Both the position numbers and the translations under genes were made by a program. A stretch of DNA of 64,000 nt from Pachyseris speciosa. Its lineage: Eukaryota; Cnidaria; Anthozoa; Scleractinia; Pachyseridae. The notes under the pieces were generated by a model. The model was not told the DNA's origin and searched no databases. It saw only the letters and a program-made list of their open reading frames with translations. The stretch lies in the NCBI GenBank assembly GCA_016490735.1, contig JAEMWC010001381.1:66001-130000 (forward strand). Reading direction: 5' to 3'. Shown here piece after piece: positions 30,311-41,346 of this stretch; the stretch's first letter is position 1, and the number at the start of each line of letters is the position of its first letter.

Positions 30311-32962
30311 CTTTATTAACAAATTATCAAACAATCTTAAATTTACAATTATTGATCTACTAGAATGCTAAAAATATTCATAATTATAATTCGTACAGAT
30401 ATTGTAAAAGTATTACTAAAAACTTAATTAAAAAAATATGTAAAACATTTGTATTTACAAGGTGACGGCAATAAAGTATTCTTAAAAATTACATTATGGT
30501 TCCTTCTTGGATTTCAATGTCAATATCAATGTTCTTAAAATCACAAAAGGCTTTTCTTCTAGCTCTCGATCCTCTAAGGCAGATTAGTGCGAATCTTAAT
30601 AAACCAAAGGATGTTCTTGCATTTATCTAAGAGATTGTTTTGTCATAATCTTCTTAAAAATTACATTATGGCTCCTTCTTGGATTTCAATGTGAATATCA
30701 ATGTTCTTAAAATCCCAAAAGGCTTTTCTTCTAAATCTCGATCCTCTATAATAATTAAATAACAATATATAATTATAATAAGAACCTTCCCAGAATCCTT
30801 TGCAGCTGGAAAATCGTCAATCCCAAATAACTTGGTCAGTTTGAGGGCAGCAAGAGCCCCACGTTGTCTAGAAATAAGTCTTACTATAAACTAATTATTG
30901 TACAAGACCAAGGGTGATGACGTCATTGGTCACGTGACTTTGCTCACAAGTGCGTTTTTGCTCACTGTGACGAAATTATTTTGTTATTGAAAAAGCAGTC
31001 AACGTGGTTTGAAGCACAATGGTGTGAGCCATTTCGGACTGCCCGGTTACAGAACAAAATATAAATATTAAGGGAGGTATATACAATTTTCAAAAAGTGG
31101 GAGTCTGGGTACAAGTGCTATCTCGCGTTGCATTAAACGCGAGGAAACAAAAATTTGGATATTGGTAGAAATTTTTATGAAATATACATTTTTGTCATTT
31201 TCAATGCTGTGACGTCATCGGTCACGTGACCAGAACGGACCGAAGTTTAATATTCGCTCGAAAAGTTTACTAGAACCTTTCTCCAAGAATATTTTTAAGC
31301 GAAGTTGTAGTTTAATAAATAGTGTTTTAAAAAATGGCCATGATTACTTTTTCCTAAAAAAGTGCGGCAGTAGAAAATCTAACTGAAAAGTTTGTCAGCT
31401 TCCTGCTCAACGACCATTTGAGGTAGGAATAAAAGAAAATTTTGCCTAAGGCTTGAGAGTATGCTCTTTATGATGGTGTTGTCAGTTTCTTCTAATTTCA
31501 ATTGCTTATGGCGAGGATCGATGTTTAAGATTTTTTTCAGAGGAGAGGGCCTGGAGGAAAGAACGAAAACGAGGCTATACTTTCGCGCGCTTTTTTTTCA
31601 GTGCGACGCCGCGCCACAAAAGGTTAGGTAGAAAAAAAAATTCCAAGGACTGGACAACGGACTGGACTTGCATTTTCTTTAAACGGAACTTTTGACGACT
31701 TTTTTAATTAATTTTTTTATGGCTGCTGTCTGCTCAGGGACAATATATACTTGAGAAGGTAAGTTGATGCAGATAGTTGTTGCTGTTTGTTACAAAACAA
31801 AACAAACAAAAAAGCGCGTTTGTGGTACACTTAAATGCATTTCCCACCTAAAAAGTGTTGTTTAATTCCTGAAATTATAAAACTTAAACTAGAAGTTGCA
31901 GCAATGCGAATGAAATCAAATTAATGCTAACATTAAATGAAACAATTTAAGTTGCTTAAGGCAACCGATGCAAGCTCAGTAATTTTACTAAATACGATAT
32001 TTGAAGGTTAAAAACGTATCTTAAACAGTGACGGAATAAATGATTACTTTATTTTCAACCGCAACTTAAAACGTTACCTTCATTCGCACAGACATCAAAA
32101 CTTTATTTTATACTGTCCATGAACTAAATTCCCTATTACAATTATAACAAAGTGTACAATAAAGCCATTATTTAAAGTATTGGCCTAAGAAAAATAGTTG
32201 CGCATAAACAAATACTGGAACAGTTCGTGCTTTCAAATGGATTACCCTGATGAATTACACGATTCCGACGCATAAGTTTAATTTGAGTGGCGAAACATTT
32301 TGTTGTATCTGAAAAATTACTGTACTACAAAAAAACGTTTTCACAGAGGTTGTAATGCATGGGGGTTCACATAATTTAATTCAATTTTATAAAGCTAAAA
32401 ATTGTATGTCAAAGATTCAGCAGAAACAGAGAAAAGTTTTAAAATCACGGCTGTTTTTGCGAGTTCGTGTACGTGCGCGCTAAACGCGGAAAGTACCTAA
32501 GCTTAATAACTCTGAAGACGTAAAGTACTTACGTTTATGTCAAAACCGACCAAGAACCAGTCGAAAAAAACAAAGAAAGATTAGCAAATAATTGTTTTAA
32601 TAGATTTGGCAGTTTTAGAAAGTGTTACGCTTCTGGTTTGTGGCACCTATTTACAATGGTAGTCTGAGGAAAAACCTTTTTACAACAATGTTTAAATTAT
32701 AAGCTTAAGCTTACGGTAAATTTCATTTGAATCTATTTTTTAAATTGAGGGGAAATCAAAATGTAATTTGCTATAAGAATGGGTCCAACACAGAAATCTT
32801 GAAAACCTTCTTCACAAACAAACTGACGATAAACTTGAAAACCAAATTTGAGAGTACGCTTAACTTCTTGCCGAGCCATACAAAAATTGGGCACATAAAC
32901 AAAGACAACGCTTATCTGGCTTATCGGTTGACCGTAAGTTTTTTGAAGAAAACGGCTAAACA
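30311..32962. other. Intergenic region without recognised gene
   Basis: An AT-rich stretch contains two near-copies of a 75-base block (about 30478-30555 and 30650-30730). TGACGTCATnGGTCACGTGAC-like sites lie at about 30917-30938 and 31210-31229. No coding sequence is supported on either strand. The final bases AAAGGT (32963-32968) are the target duplication of the following element. Confidence 0.5.
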
Positions 32963-32968
32963 AAAGGT

Positions 32969-33192
32969 AGTAGTATAGGAGTTGGGGGTACGAGCACATT
33001 TTGATTCAAAATGAGCTCGATACCCCCCACTCCTATACTACTCGTGATTTGTTGGTAATCTATAGTAGTTCAATCTGATAAAATCTATAGTAGTTCAATC
33101 TGATGAAATCTATAGTTGTACTTTTTGAAATTCTCGGAAAACCACCAAGCGTGACATTCTCGGAAAAACAGGAAACGAGTCATCGCCTATAG
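32969..33192. repeat. Left terminal inverted repeat with terminal hairpin
   Basis: The repeat is 224 bp. Its first 74 bases (32969-33042) are themselves a near-palindrome, AGTAGTATAGGAG paired with CTCCTATACTACT around an inner GAGC/GCTC stem. Then follow two full and one partial tandem copies of a 25-base unit around CTATAGTAGTTCAATCTGAT (about 33058-33116). Confidence 0.95.
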
Positions 33193-33272
33193 TGATCTCT
33201 GGCCGGCACAGCTATGCCGTGACGTCATGTGTTAGTTACATAAAGAAATAATATCTCATATAATAGTATAGA

Positions 33273-33836
33273 ATGAGTTGTAATTCAGTAATCCATAATG
33301 AATTGAAGAATATGGGGGAGTTGACATGTCCTTTTTGTGATAAGCAATTGGTAGAAGTTGTTAGTAGTGTGGCAGTACCATGCTGTAGTAAACAGGAATT
33401 GTTTAATGATGATGGTGAAAATGTTTGTCTAAATTGTGGTTCAGTCCACGGCTATGACTATTGTAAGGAGTATGTTGATTTTCATGAGAATATGTATAAA
33501 ATACGGCGAAAATCTGTATATCATCGGAAGTACCATATTGAAAATGTGGTAAATGGTATATGTCGTAAGAATGGATTTCAAATTTCTGTAAAAGATAAGG
33601 GTAAAATATTTAAAATATTCGAAGAGATAGACAAAGTGTTTCCCTTGGTGAACAATAAACGTAAAAGAATGATTAGCACTAAATTTATGCTTAAGCAAAT
33701 ATTTTTAATGCTTGATCTTCCATTTGATGAAATAATAGTTACTAGATCAAAAAAGACGCTTGGATTTTATGATCGATATTGGGTTGACATTCTAATGTTG
33801 AGATTTGATAAGATTATTCGTATTATCAAGCAGTGA
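33273..33836 (+). CDS. VLTF3-like viral late transcription factor candidate
   Basis: This intact 187-residue protein has an N-terminal zinc-ribbon pair (TCPFC, then CCSKQ...CLNCG), a basic tyrosine/histidine segment (YHRKYHI) and a helical C-terminal half rich in lysine and phenylalanine. This arrangement resembles poxvirus VLTF3-type late transcription factors found in large DNA viruses and some Polintons; the match is from pattern memory and needs a profile search. It is the first gene after the left terminal repeat and the only + strand gene of the left arm. A late transcription factor would fit the repeated promoter motif seen before many genes here. Confidence 0.6.
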   Translation: MSCNSVIHNELKNMGELTCPFCDKQLVEVVSSVAVPCCSKQELFNDDGENVCLNCGSVHGYDYCKEYVDFHENMYKIRRKSVYHRKYHIENVVNGICRKNGFQISVKDKGKIFKIFEEIDKVFPLVNNKRKRMISTKFMLKQIFLMLDLPFDEIIVTRSKKTLGFYDRYWVDILMLRFDKIIRIIKQ

Positions 33837-34314
33837 ATTTTTCATCATATTTCAGTAGGTACTTATCAATAATTGGACTATTATCAGTCACATAATCATC
33901 GATATTCTTCATTGAGATTTGTATACTTGAAGCATCAAAATCACCACTTCTCAACTTGTCTTTTATTGAATTGAGTAGATGTTGATAGCTTTGATAAGCA
34001 TATGTGCAATTTTGGATTTTCAAATCTAGGTTTTTATGCTTCATCCACCCTTGTATCAAAAGTGCTGCTGTACTGATGGCTACCAAACTAACACCACCTG
34101 TTGCCACACTTGTGGCGAGACCCCCAGTTGAAAATATGATAGACAATGAGTTCCCCAGTAATTTCCTTTTTTTGAAGCGTTTCACCGCCTGTTTGTGGGC
34201 CCAACACTTTCTGTGATAGGTGTGGTAATAGGCTTTTAATTCCTTAATCTGGTCTTCTGTTAATTCACCTTAAATATGATTCCAGTTGAATATGCTTTTT
34301 CGGTTATCTGTCAT
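33826..34314 (-). pseudogene. Small membrane protein with in-frame stop
   Basis: The open frame begins at ATG 34314, is interrupted by TAA at 34270-34272 and continues in the same frame to 33826. It predicts 162 residues: a helical charged head (LTEDQIKELKAYYHTYHRK), a basic hinge (KRFKKRK), then one or two hydrophobic segments with glycines (IIFSTGGLATSVATGGVSLV) and a helical tail. The 3' end overlaps the VLTF3-like gene by 11 bases, convergently. Function is unknown; a virion or host membrane protein is plausible. A start at an internal GTG (34185) is possible but unlikely. Confidence 0.55.
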
Positions 34315-34323
34315 GTATATTAT

Positions 34324-34743
34324 TTATATTATAATTCTTTTGCAAATACAATAAATTAATCCAGTGAATTGACCACGTAATGGAGATCTTTTCATCCATT
34401 TTGTTGTAAGGTTCTTTGGTATAGTATATGTGTACCCTCTGTCTAATGAATAACGGTTATAAAATCTTCCAAAAGCATCGTGGAGAATACTATGTGAGTG
34501 TAATACATCAATCCAACCAAGTGTTCTTTCAAAAAATCGTGTAAGGCAGCCATTTCCCGGACCAATAAGTCCTATATCATTATGAACGTATAAAATGTTG
34601 TTAATTGGAAGTATTCTTTTGAAATGCTTGAAATACAAAAATTGGTATACTAGGCATGACTTTAGTATGGCATCATCAACGCTGTTGTGTTGTTGTTTGG
34701 TTTTATCAAAAAGATAGCTAACGTATTTGATTATGTCTTCTAT
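34324..34743 (-). pseudogene. Unknown Polinton protein lacking an ATG start
   Basis: The frame is open for 139 residues, but the position expected for the start codon reads ATA (34741-34743) in a TATATAATA context like the starts of neighbouring genes. The first internal ATG gives 104 residues. The sequence has a hydrophobic N-terminal half and a pattern HSHSILHDAFGRFYNRY followed by glycine and tyrosine. No domain is recognised. It follows the LamG-type fibre gene head to tail, with its first bases touching that gene's stop. Confidence 0.5.
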
Positions 34744-35783
34744 TATATACTATATCGTTGCATTAAAATTTGATGATGATCTAAAATTGTTTTTTCATCT
34801 AACATGAAATCCACGTATACACAGAAAGAAATAATACAGCCGTCTAAAGGTGCGATGGAACTTGGATCTAAATCACCAAAAGTCATTTGTTGACTACCGG
34901 TTCTATTAGCAGCTGTAAAACTTCCAATATGTTTTTTGTTCCAATCGATTTTGCTTTTTTCTGTATTTGGAGAAGATAAATTATCCCAATGAACAGATAA
35001 ACAATGCCAAACATTAATTTGACCTAAATCATTTACGGAATAATCTGCTAATTTTGTGAAATTTTGTATAGATGCTGTTGGACCAAAATATACACAATTT
35101 GATTGATCAACATCACTTATAACTAAATTTGAACCATTGTAATAGCTGACAAACTTATCATAACCTCCATTATCATGACCAAAAAGTCCATTTTTCCATG
35201 GATTTCCACCTGTATTTGAATTTAATTTGTAAACAATGAAAATATTAACAACATCATTATTTAAATTGATTTGACTTATCATTCTCTGTGATCCATTAAA
35301 GTCTAAATAATAACGACCATTATGTTTATTAGCTTTGGTACAAACAGTGGGTCTTATGTTTAAAGTTGATTGTGTTGCATTATTTTCTTCATTCGAGAGA
35401 TCGTACAATGTTTCAACTTTTCTGTCTGCATTCATATCTAAAAAATTATTATTCGCTCTGTCGATTTGATAAGTACATTTAAAGTATAATCTGATGAATT
35501 CAGAAACCCATAAATCCAAAAAACTATCTCTGACAATATCTGAAACTTGTGATTTGATTACAACATGGTCAGAATCATTGCCTGCTTTTACATTAGTCAA
35601 ATGTTTGTTTCCAAGATCATAGTGACCATCTTGTGTTAATGTAAAACCAATTCCTTTTTCACCTTTATCACCTTTAGGACCAATTGCACCAGTTTCACCT
35701 TTATCACCTTTAGGACCAATTGCACCAGTATCACCTCTATCACCTTTATTGTCTTGATTTAGTGGATGATTAAATAATCCCAT
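34743..35783 (-). CDS. Fibre protein: collagen-like stalk with lectin-like (LamG/jelly-roll) head
   Basis: This intact 346-residue protein has a short N-terminal anchor (MGLFNHPLNQDN), about nine Gly-X-Y triplets (GDTGAIGPKGDKG), a linker shared with the larger neighbouring fibre (GHYDLGNKHLTNVK), and a about 200-residue C-terminal domain. The C-terminal domain has the strand pattern of concanavalin/laminin-G-like jelly rolls (GRYYLDFNGSQRM and a late MTFGDL...IISFCVYVD). It likely forms a trimeric spike that binds cell surfaces; this is inferred from architecture. Its promoter region contains TCTAAATTAATATTATAATG. It shares its N-terminal layout with the next gene, suggesting duplication with head swapping. 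Confidence 0.8.
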   Translation of the reverse strand: MGLFNHPLNQDNKGDRGDTGAIGPKGDKGETGAIGPKGDKGEKGIGFTLTQDGHYDLGNKHLTNVKAGNDSDHVVIKSQVSDIVRDSFLDLWVSEFIRLYFKCTYQIDRANNNFLDMNADRKVETLYDLSNEENNATQSTLNIRPTVCTKANKHNGRYYLDFNGSQRMISQINLNNDVVNIFIVYKLNSNTGGNPWKNGLFGHDNGGYDKFVSYYNGSNLVISDVDQSNCVYFGPTASIQNFTKLADYSVNDLGQINVWHCLSVHWDNLSSPNTEKSKIDWNKKHIGSFTAANRTGSQQMTFGDLDPSSIAPLDGCIISFCVYVDFMLDEKTILDHHQILMQRYSI

Positions 35784-35800
35784 TATAATATTAATTTAGA

Positions 35801-38800
35801 TTAATTCATAATTACTTCAAGTGTGAATGCTGTATCAAATGCTCCACTATTGGGATGTGAATAGTCAATTATAAAATAGCCTCTCGATAATGATTTATTG
35901 ACTGCAACTGTTCTTATGTTTCTACTCAAAGAAGGAATTCTGTATTCGAAAAAAGTTGCTGGTAATGGCAATGGCCCAGCACCTTCATTCTTTTTCTTGA
36001 AGTAGAACATTCCGGGTTTTGTTCCTTGTATTATATGCATATTCTTAATATGAAAGTTATTGTTATGAATGACTAAAAATTCAGCGCCTTTTATCAATAC
36101 AGGCTTTAAAGTATTCTTATTATGTCCTTGATTGGCTTTAACAAAGCAATTTAAATATTGTATTTGACCAATTATATTATTCCCATTCAAATTTAGATCA
36201 CCTCCTAATTTTGGCTGATAGAGAGCAAATCCACCCAGATCGAGAGCCGTTTCCATGATTACACCTGTAACGCTTGAACGAAATAGATTCAAACTATTAT
36301 TATGAATTCTATAGCCATTCAGATTTAAATCACCACCAAGTTTAGCCTCACTTACAAGAAAGCTGTTCATATTAATATTATTTAGCATTGTCAATTCACC
36401 ATTTTGACCGTCAAATAAGTTTGATGAATTATTAATCAAAGCATGTCCATTCAAATCTAAATCAGTTTGTAATTGTATTTTTTCATTCACGATTTTATAA
36501 GCTTCTGTGAAGTCGTAAACACTTGATGGAACGTCTACTGCTTCCAAATCAATACCATATGCAACACAATGAACTTTGTACTTATTTGGATAAGTTGGGT
36601 TAGCATTAATATGTATTGTACAATATAAATATTCAGGCGGTGAACTTACTGATGGTTTTTCAATCCATAACAAATATCTCGAATGATCTTCATTTCTGTT
36701 ATCAAATTTTCTCCCAACAGTTTTATGAATTGTAATTCCACCAGTTGCATTGAATGTTACACTACTAAGACTCATTCCTTCATAATCAGGAAATAGCCAT
36801 TCAAGAACAAAAGTGCATTTTCCATCTTTTATTGTATACATATTAAATCCAATTCTAGCTCTGTAAATATGATTAGCTTCTTTATTCAAGTCTACATCAA
36901 TGACCTTTTTTGAAATCAAATGTGGTGAACGAGGTAAATTGACATATCCATTAACTTTCAAGCCATATTCAGTACTGACTTCATCGATATCATTCATCAA
37001 ATATTTGAAAGCATTCTTTGGATGAGAAGCAGATGAAATATGACTTTTTTCTAATTGATCTAAATTTACGGCATCGGTTTTATTTGTTCCTTCTTTTAAG
37101 TTAATGATTTTATGCCCTCCAAGTTTTAATTCTGCTGCCATCGCATTTGTTCCATTCAATAATAAAGTGTTTGCTCTGATGGTTTGTGAAGCTCGATTTA
37201 AAACTCTAAAGTTCACTGCATCAGTTTCATTCACCACGTCCGCTAAATTCGTCACTTTATTTCCACTCATTGACAAATTTCCATACATCGCAGTCGAACC
37301 GTCTCGTCGGAGAAAATATTCGTCAGTATATCTTTTCGTCACTGCGTCGTCTCAATTTACGGGCGGAGCAAGATCAGTAATGGCATTGTTGTTCATATTT
37401 AGATTTTGTTGTGCGATTGCATCAAGTTTGGTTTGCAACCTCTGGTCCACATATTTTTTATTAACTGCATTTTCAGCTGGTGTACTATTATCAACATCTT
37501 TCAAATCCTCAATTGCATACCCGGCCATGTTTAGATCGCCCTCTGCGGGATTTGATCCATCCCTTTTTATACAACTTGCAATTTGAGAGTCAACATAGCT
37601 TTTGTTTGTGGCGTCTAATATATCAACATGATATTTCATGTTTTTAACAATATTCCGTCCCATGTCCAAATCTCCAGTCATTGCAACAGTTCCATCTTTT
37701 TTAACTAAGTCCGATTTGTCAAAATTGGCAATTTGTGTGTCAACATAACCTTTGTTTGCAGCGTCTTGTGGGTTTGAGGGGTTATCCTGCAGGTTGAGGA
37801 TTTTGTTTAATTTCATGTCAACATTACCACCAAATGCAACATGACCGTTTTCAATTTCATAAGCCGGGTCATGGAGAAAGTAAGACAAATTGGTATGGTA
37901 GCCATAGGCCCCATAAACGATAATATGTGTTTTGGTGTTAGGTGCTGGAGCTGTGCTGGAAAGTTCCACCTGTATTGTCGCTTGACCACGACTTCTTTTT
38001 TCTATCTGGAAAAGAATTTTAATATAACCATCAACGTGTGGAGTTCTAGTAAAAGATTTTTGAAATGACAGTCCAGCGTCACGCATGTTAATTGTTGGAA
38101 GGGTTAAACTGATTGTTGCACTTCTTGGGTCTGATGGTGAATAAAACTCAGTAACAAATGTGTACCGTCCATTACTCAATGATGAAACATCAAAACGAAT
38201 TTTGGATGCAAAGTTACCACTATGTGAAATAATAAAAGACAATGAGGACTTGTTTATGTGGTATGGTGATCTATCAAAATTCTCAATTTGAAGGTTTGTT
38301 GCATCACTAACTACAGAAGACTTGGATATATCTTTTAACAGAAAAGCGAATGGGTTGCGTTGTGTACCAGAAGCTGATAAAATAAGGTTGTCAACATACT
38401 CCTTCGCATTGAGAAATGATGAAACAACAAGATGATCAGTATACACCTTTGTGGCTGCATCTTTGTCAGCAGTTGGTTCTGCTACATTACTCATTTTTTT
38501 TGTTTTGGATGTCATAATTACCATCATGTGTAAATCTAATTCCAAAACCTGTATCACCTTTATCACCTTTTGGACCCCTTAGACCAGTATTACCTTTCTC
38601 ACCTTTAAAACCAAAAGGGCCTCTAGCACCTGTATCACCTTTATCACCCTTATCACCTTTTGGACCATCTGGGCCTCTTTCACCTTTATCACCTTTTGGA
38701 CCTATATTACCTTTATCACCTTTTGGGCCAATTGGACCATCTGGGCCTCTATCACCTGTATCACCTTTTGGACCATCTGGGCCTATATCACCTTTATCAC

Positions 38801-38882
38801 CTTTTGGACCAATCGGACCTGCTGGACCTCTTTCACCAGTTTTTGTTTTATCTTGATCTTGTGGAGAATTAAAAACTCCCAT
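35801..38882 (-). pseudogene. Giant fibre protein with collagen stalk and phage-tail-like repeats, broken twice
   Basis: Three consecutive frames form one gene of about 1,025 codons. The first (38882-38487) is an N-terminal anchor and about 30 Gly-X-Y triplets. The second (to 37352) and third (37342-35801) contain repeats of two kinds: DAxNKxYVD-type segments as in phage tail fibres, and G-x-L-N-L-N-G repeats (GGDLNLNGYRI). Between them are beta-rich modules. The first break is a frameshift at a run of eight T (38494-38501 on the + strand). The second is an in-frame TGA at 37352-37354 within one of the repeats. TCTAATATTATATG precedes the start. The trimeric receptor-binding role is inferred. 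Confidence 0.75.
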
Positions 38883-38920
38883 ATAATATTAGATTAGATA
38901 ACACAGTAAAGTTTGTTCTA

Positions 38921-39034
38921 TCAATTACCATTGTTGTCATTGTTACCATTGTCACCATTGTTGCTATTGTTATCTTTTTTACCTTTTGGAAGAATTGTTT
39001 CATATCCATTTGGATAAGGATTGAATGTTGCCAT
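38921..39034 (-). CDS. 37-aa asparagine/glycine-rich peptide
   Basis: The small frame starts at ATG 39034, directly after TCTAATAGTATATG. It reads MATFNPYPNGYETILPKGKK and then an Asn/Asp/Gly-rich tail. It sits between the ATPase and fibre genes on the same strand. The promoter motif is the main reason for calling it a gene. Function is unknown. Confidence 0.5.
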   Translation of the reverse strand: MATFNPYPNGYETILPKGKKDNNSNNGDNGNNDNNGN

Positions 39035-39045
39035 ATACTATTAGA

Positions 39046-39687
39046 TTATATTAAACCATAAAAATTTCTCTTCACCGTTTTCATAGGCTTGTCAACATAA
39101 CAGAAAGAATAAGGTTTCTTGGTTGCTTCAATATATTTCTGCTTATCAATTCCGAGTTCTTGGGAGATGATGTTTCTCTCTCTTGTGGATGGGAAATCAT
39201 AAAGACAGAAATGGCTACAATTGAGTCTGACAGATTTTGGACACCCATAGAATGACTGTGTTAGGTACAATACAGAACAATTTTTGTGGCTGCCCTGAAT
39301 GAAATAGCTTATGATTTGATCTTGTTTTTTATCAGTCACGAAATCATCAAACACAACAAGTCGCTGTAAATCAGTGTCTTTAATTTGTTCAACAGGGAGT
39401 ATCTCATCTTGACTGCAAATCAAAACAGGGTAACCAACTTGTTTGCTTATTCCATCCATCACTTGCTGTAAATATTGATATTTGTCTTGATCCAAGTTCT
39501 TGGCGTATAGATGTATTTGATCATAATAGACCAACGGTTCCATAATCAGATGCAAAAACAAGGTTGTCTTTCCAGATCCAGAATTTCCAGCCAATAACAT
39601 TCTAAATGTATCTTTTGGCATATACGGATACATCTGTCTGAATGAATTATTTCAATTCTGAACGATATCGTAATTTGGAATTTCCAT
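39046..39687 (-). pseudogene. A32/FtsK-like DNA-packaging ATPase with early in-frame stop
   Basis: The likely start is ATG 39687, preceded by TCTAAACTATTAACAT. The twelfth codon is TGA (39652-39654); the frame then continues to 39046. From the internal Met at 39633 the product has 195 residues with Walker A GNSGSGKT near residue 16-23, Walker B LVVFDD and a downstream LTQS polar motif. By family it is the genome-packaging motor. If translation starts at 39633 the protein may still work, since the ATPase core is intact; TGG to TGA is the likely change. The start lies 36 bp from that of the divergent coiled-coil gene, a very compact two-way promoter. Confidence 0.8.
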
Positions 39688-39723
39688 ATGTTAATAGTTT
39701 AGATTAGTCTAACACAATTGTAT
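39640..39723. promoter_or_regulatory. Divergent promoter with opposed TCTAA motifs
   Basis: Between the two starts lies CATATGTTAATAGTTTAGATTAGTCTAACACAATTGTATATG in plus orientation, here split as a left half reading TCTAA toward the ATPase and a right half TCTAACACAATTGTATATG toward the coiled-coil gene. The two TCTAA cores share the stretch TTTAGATTAGTCTAA. Confidence 0.5.
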
Positions 39724-40541
39724 ATGGATATAGAACGTATGAAAAGGCTTCTAAAAAGTGGAATTGAAGCTGGAAATAAAACTAGAGAAGTTCGTGAGGT
39801 TATCAAGACTTATGAAAACAGAAAACAGGATGCTTATGATGAAACATCAGAATTACTGAAACCCTCTATTGATGTCCAGAAGAGTGTGAAAGAAAGTGTC
39901 GACAAAAGACAGGATGAAGTTATTGAACAGTTGAAACAAAATCAACTGGCTTTAACACAAGGACTTGATGATGTTATGGAATCTAATGTTAGAGCAATTG
40001 CAATGAATACAGAACTTCCTAAAGCCATTGAAGCACCAGAAGATAAGGATGGGAAAACCACCATATTTGCGATCGATAACTATTTCGATAAAGATGAAAG
40101 AATTATATTAAAAAATTATAAGTTTTTGAAACCAAATGATTTAACTCAAGTCAGCCCACAAAAACTTCTCGAGGAAAAGAAAAGATCTGGAAATACAGCT
40201 AAAAGTATTGGAATTAAAAAAAGATTTGCGAAAACACCAGAAGATAAACAATCTTATGATAGAAAAAATACAGAGAAACGATTGCAGATGTATTAGCTTC
40301 TTACAAATACAAAACAGGGCAGGGAATGAGAAAGAGAAAACAATATGGAGCAGGTGTTGTTCATTATAATAATGTTGGTGACTTGCTTTCACATTTACAG
40401 TTACTTGGTGGGTCTATTTTTGCTGGTAATAACAGTATGAGTGTAAGAAATGAGTTTGTGAAGATATTGCACATATTAAACAGAATGGGCGTCATTGGAA
40501 TCAAAGAGCTCAATAAAATAATGATGAAATATCTAATGTAA
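39724..40541 (+). pseudogene. Coiled-coil Polinton protein, one frameshift
   Basis: The ATG at 39724 follows TCTAACACAATTGTAT. The first frame (to 40296) is charged and helical, with likely coiled coil at residues 1-100 (KSVKESVDKRQDEVIEQLK). A second frame that includes 40326-40541 continues with a basic YKTGQG...RKRKQYGAG region and a helical hydrophobic end. The frames differ by one base in the run of six A at 40263-40268. The gene ends seven bases before the penton-like gene. Its position next to capsid genes suggests a virion role. No domain is recognised. Confidence 0.6.
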
Positions 40542-40547
40542 AAGTAT

Positions 40548-41333
40548 ATGACAGAAATATCATTACGATTCAACAGTAAAAACAGAGACAAAATTGGTGT
40601 TAGTAAGAGTCATGATTTTGAAAAAAGATTCAATACACCTCTTAAATTAACGAATGATTTGAAATATGAAATGGCTGTGAATGTTATCAATATGACATAC
40701 AGTTGGTACAATATCAGAGAATTTTTTGGGAATAATCAAATGAAATATAGCCACGACAAAGGTGTAAACTGGGAAACAATAACATTCGTTGACGGGATGT
40801 ATTCATACGACGATATCAATAGTTACATTCATGAGTATATGAGTAAAAATAGCCATGTACTGAATCCATCTGAAACAGACAAATCAAAATTCAAGTATGG
40901 TATTAACATGTATTTCGTTTTGTCAACATATCGCATTTTGATTGAACTTGATGAAAACTATCGAGTGGATCTGAGAAATCTTGATTTCAGAAAACTTATC
41001 GGTTTCGATTCAAAATTAGTTTCAGCCACAGAATATGGAACAAATCTACCTGATATTACAAGAGGAGTAGATGAAATTAATATCAATTGTGATATGGTGA
41101 TAGATAGCATTGTCGATGGAAATAGCACAAATACAATCGCAGTTATACCAGTCACTGATCTCGTCAGAAGTTTACCTTTCACTTACAAACCTCGTTTTCT
41201 TTCATGGAATCCTGTCTCAACACATACAATCAGCTCAATGCGCTTTTATGTCGCAGACTCTTCTAGAGCTCCAGTCGATTTAAACGGGATAGATTGGTAT
41301 ATTGAGTTATTCTTGAGAGGGACAGAATTATAA
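40548..41333 (+). CDS. Penton-like minor capsid protein (single jelly roll)
   Basis: This intact 261-residue protein begins MTEISLRFNSKNR and is beta-rich, ending GIDWYIELFLRG. Length, composition and position directly before a small basic protein and the major capsid gene match the Polinton minor capsid (penton) protein. It would form pentons at the capsid vertices. TCTAATGTAAAAGTATATG covers the start. No damage is visible. The assignment is from layout and overall pattern; a structure prediction would settle it. Confidence 0.75.
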   Translation: MTEISLRFNSKNRDKIGVSKSHDFEKRFNTPLKLTNDLKYEMAVNVINMTYSWYNIREFFGNNQMKYSHDKGVNWETITFVDGMYSYDDINSYIHEYMSKNSHVLNPSETDKSKFKYGINMYFVLSTYRILIELDENYRVDLRNLDFRKLIGFDSKLVSATEYGTNLPDITRGVDEININCDMVIDSIVDGNSTNTIAVIPVTDLVRSLPFTYKPRFLSWNPVSTHTISSMRFYVADSSRAPVDLNGIDWYIELFLRGTEL

Positions 41334-41346
41334 AACCTAATAGTAT

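Noticed and set aside
32727..32999. Two overlapping frames at the left edge of the large Polinton
   Set aside because: They cross the integration boundary into the terminal repeat on opposite strands and show no domain.
38660..38872. Leucine/tyrosine/histidine-rich frame on the + strand
   Set aside because: It is the shadow of the collagen-like Gly-X-Y coding sequence on the - strand.
37352..39654. TGA read as tryptophan (altered genetic code)
   Set aside because: The element and the receptor genes use TGG for tryptophan, and TAG and TAA also interrupt frames, so ordinary nonsense changes are simpler.
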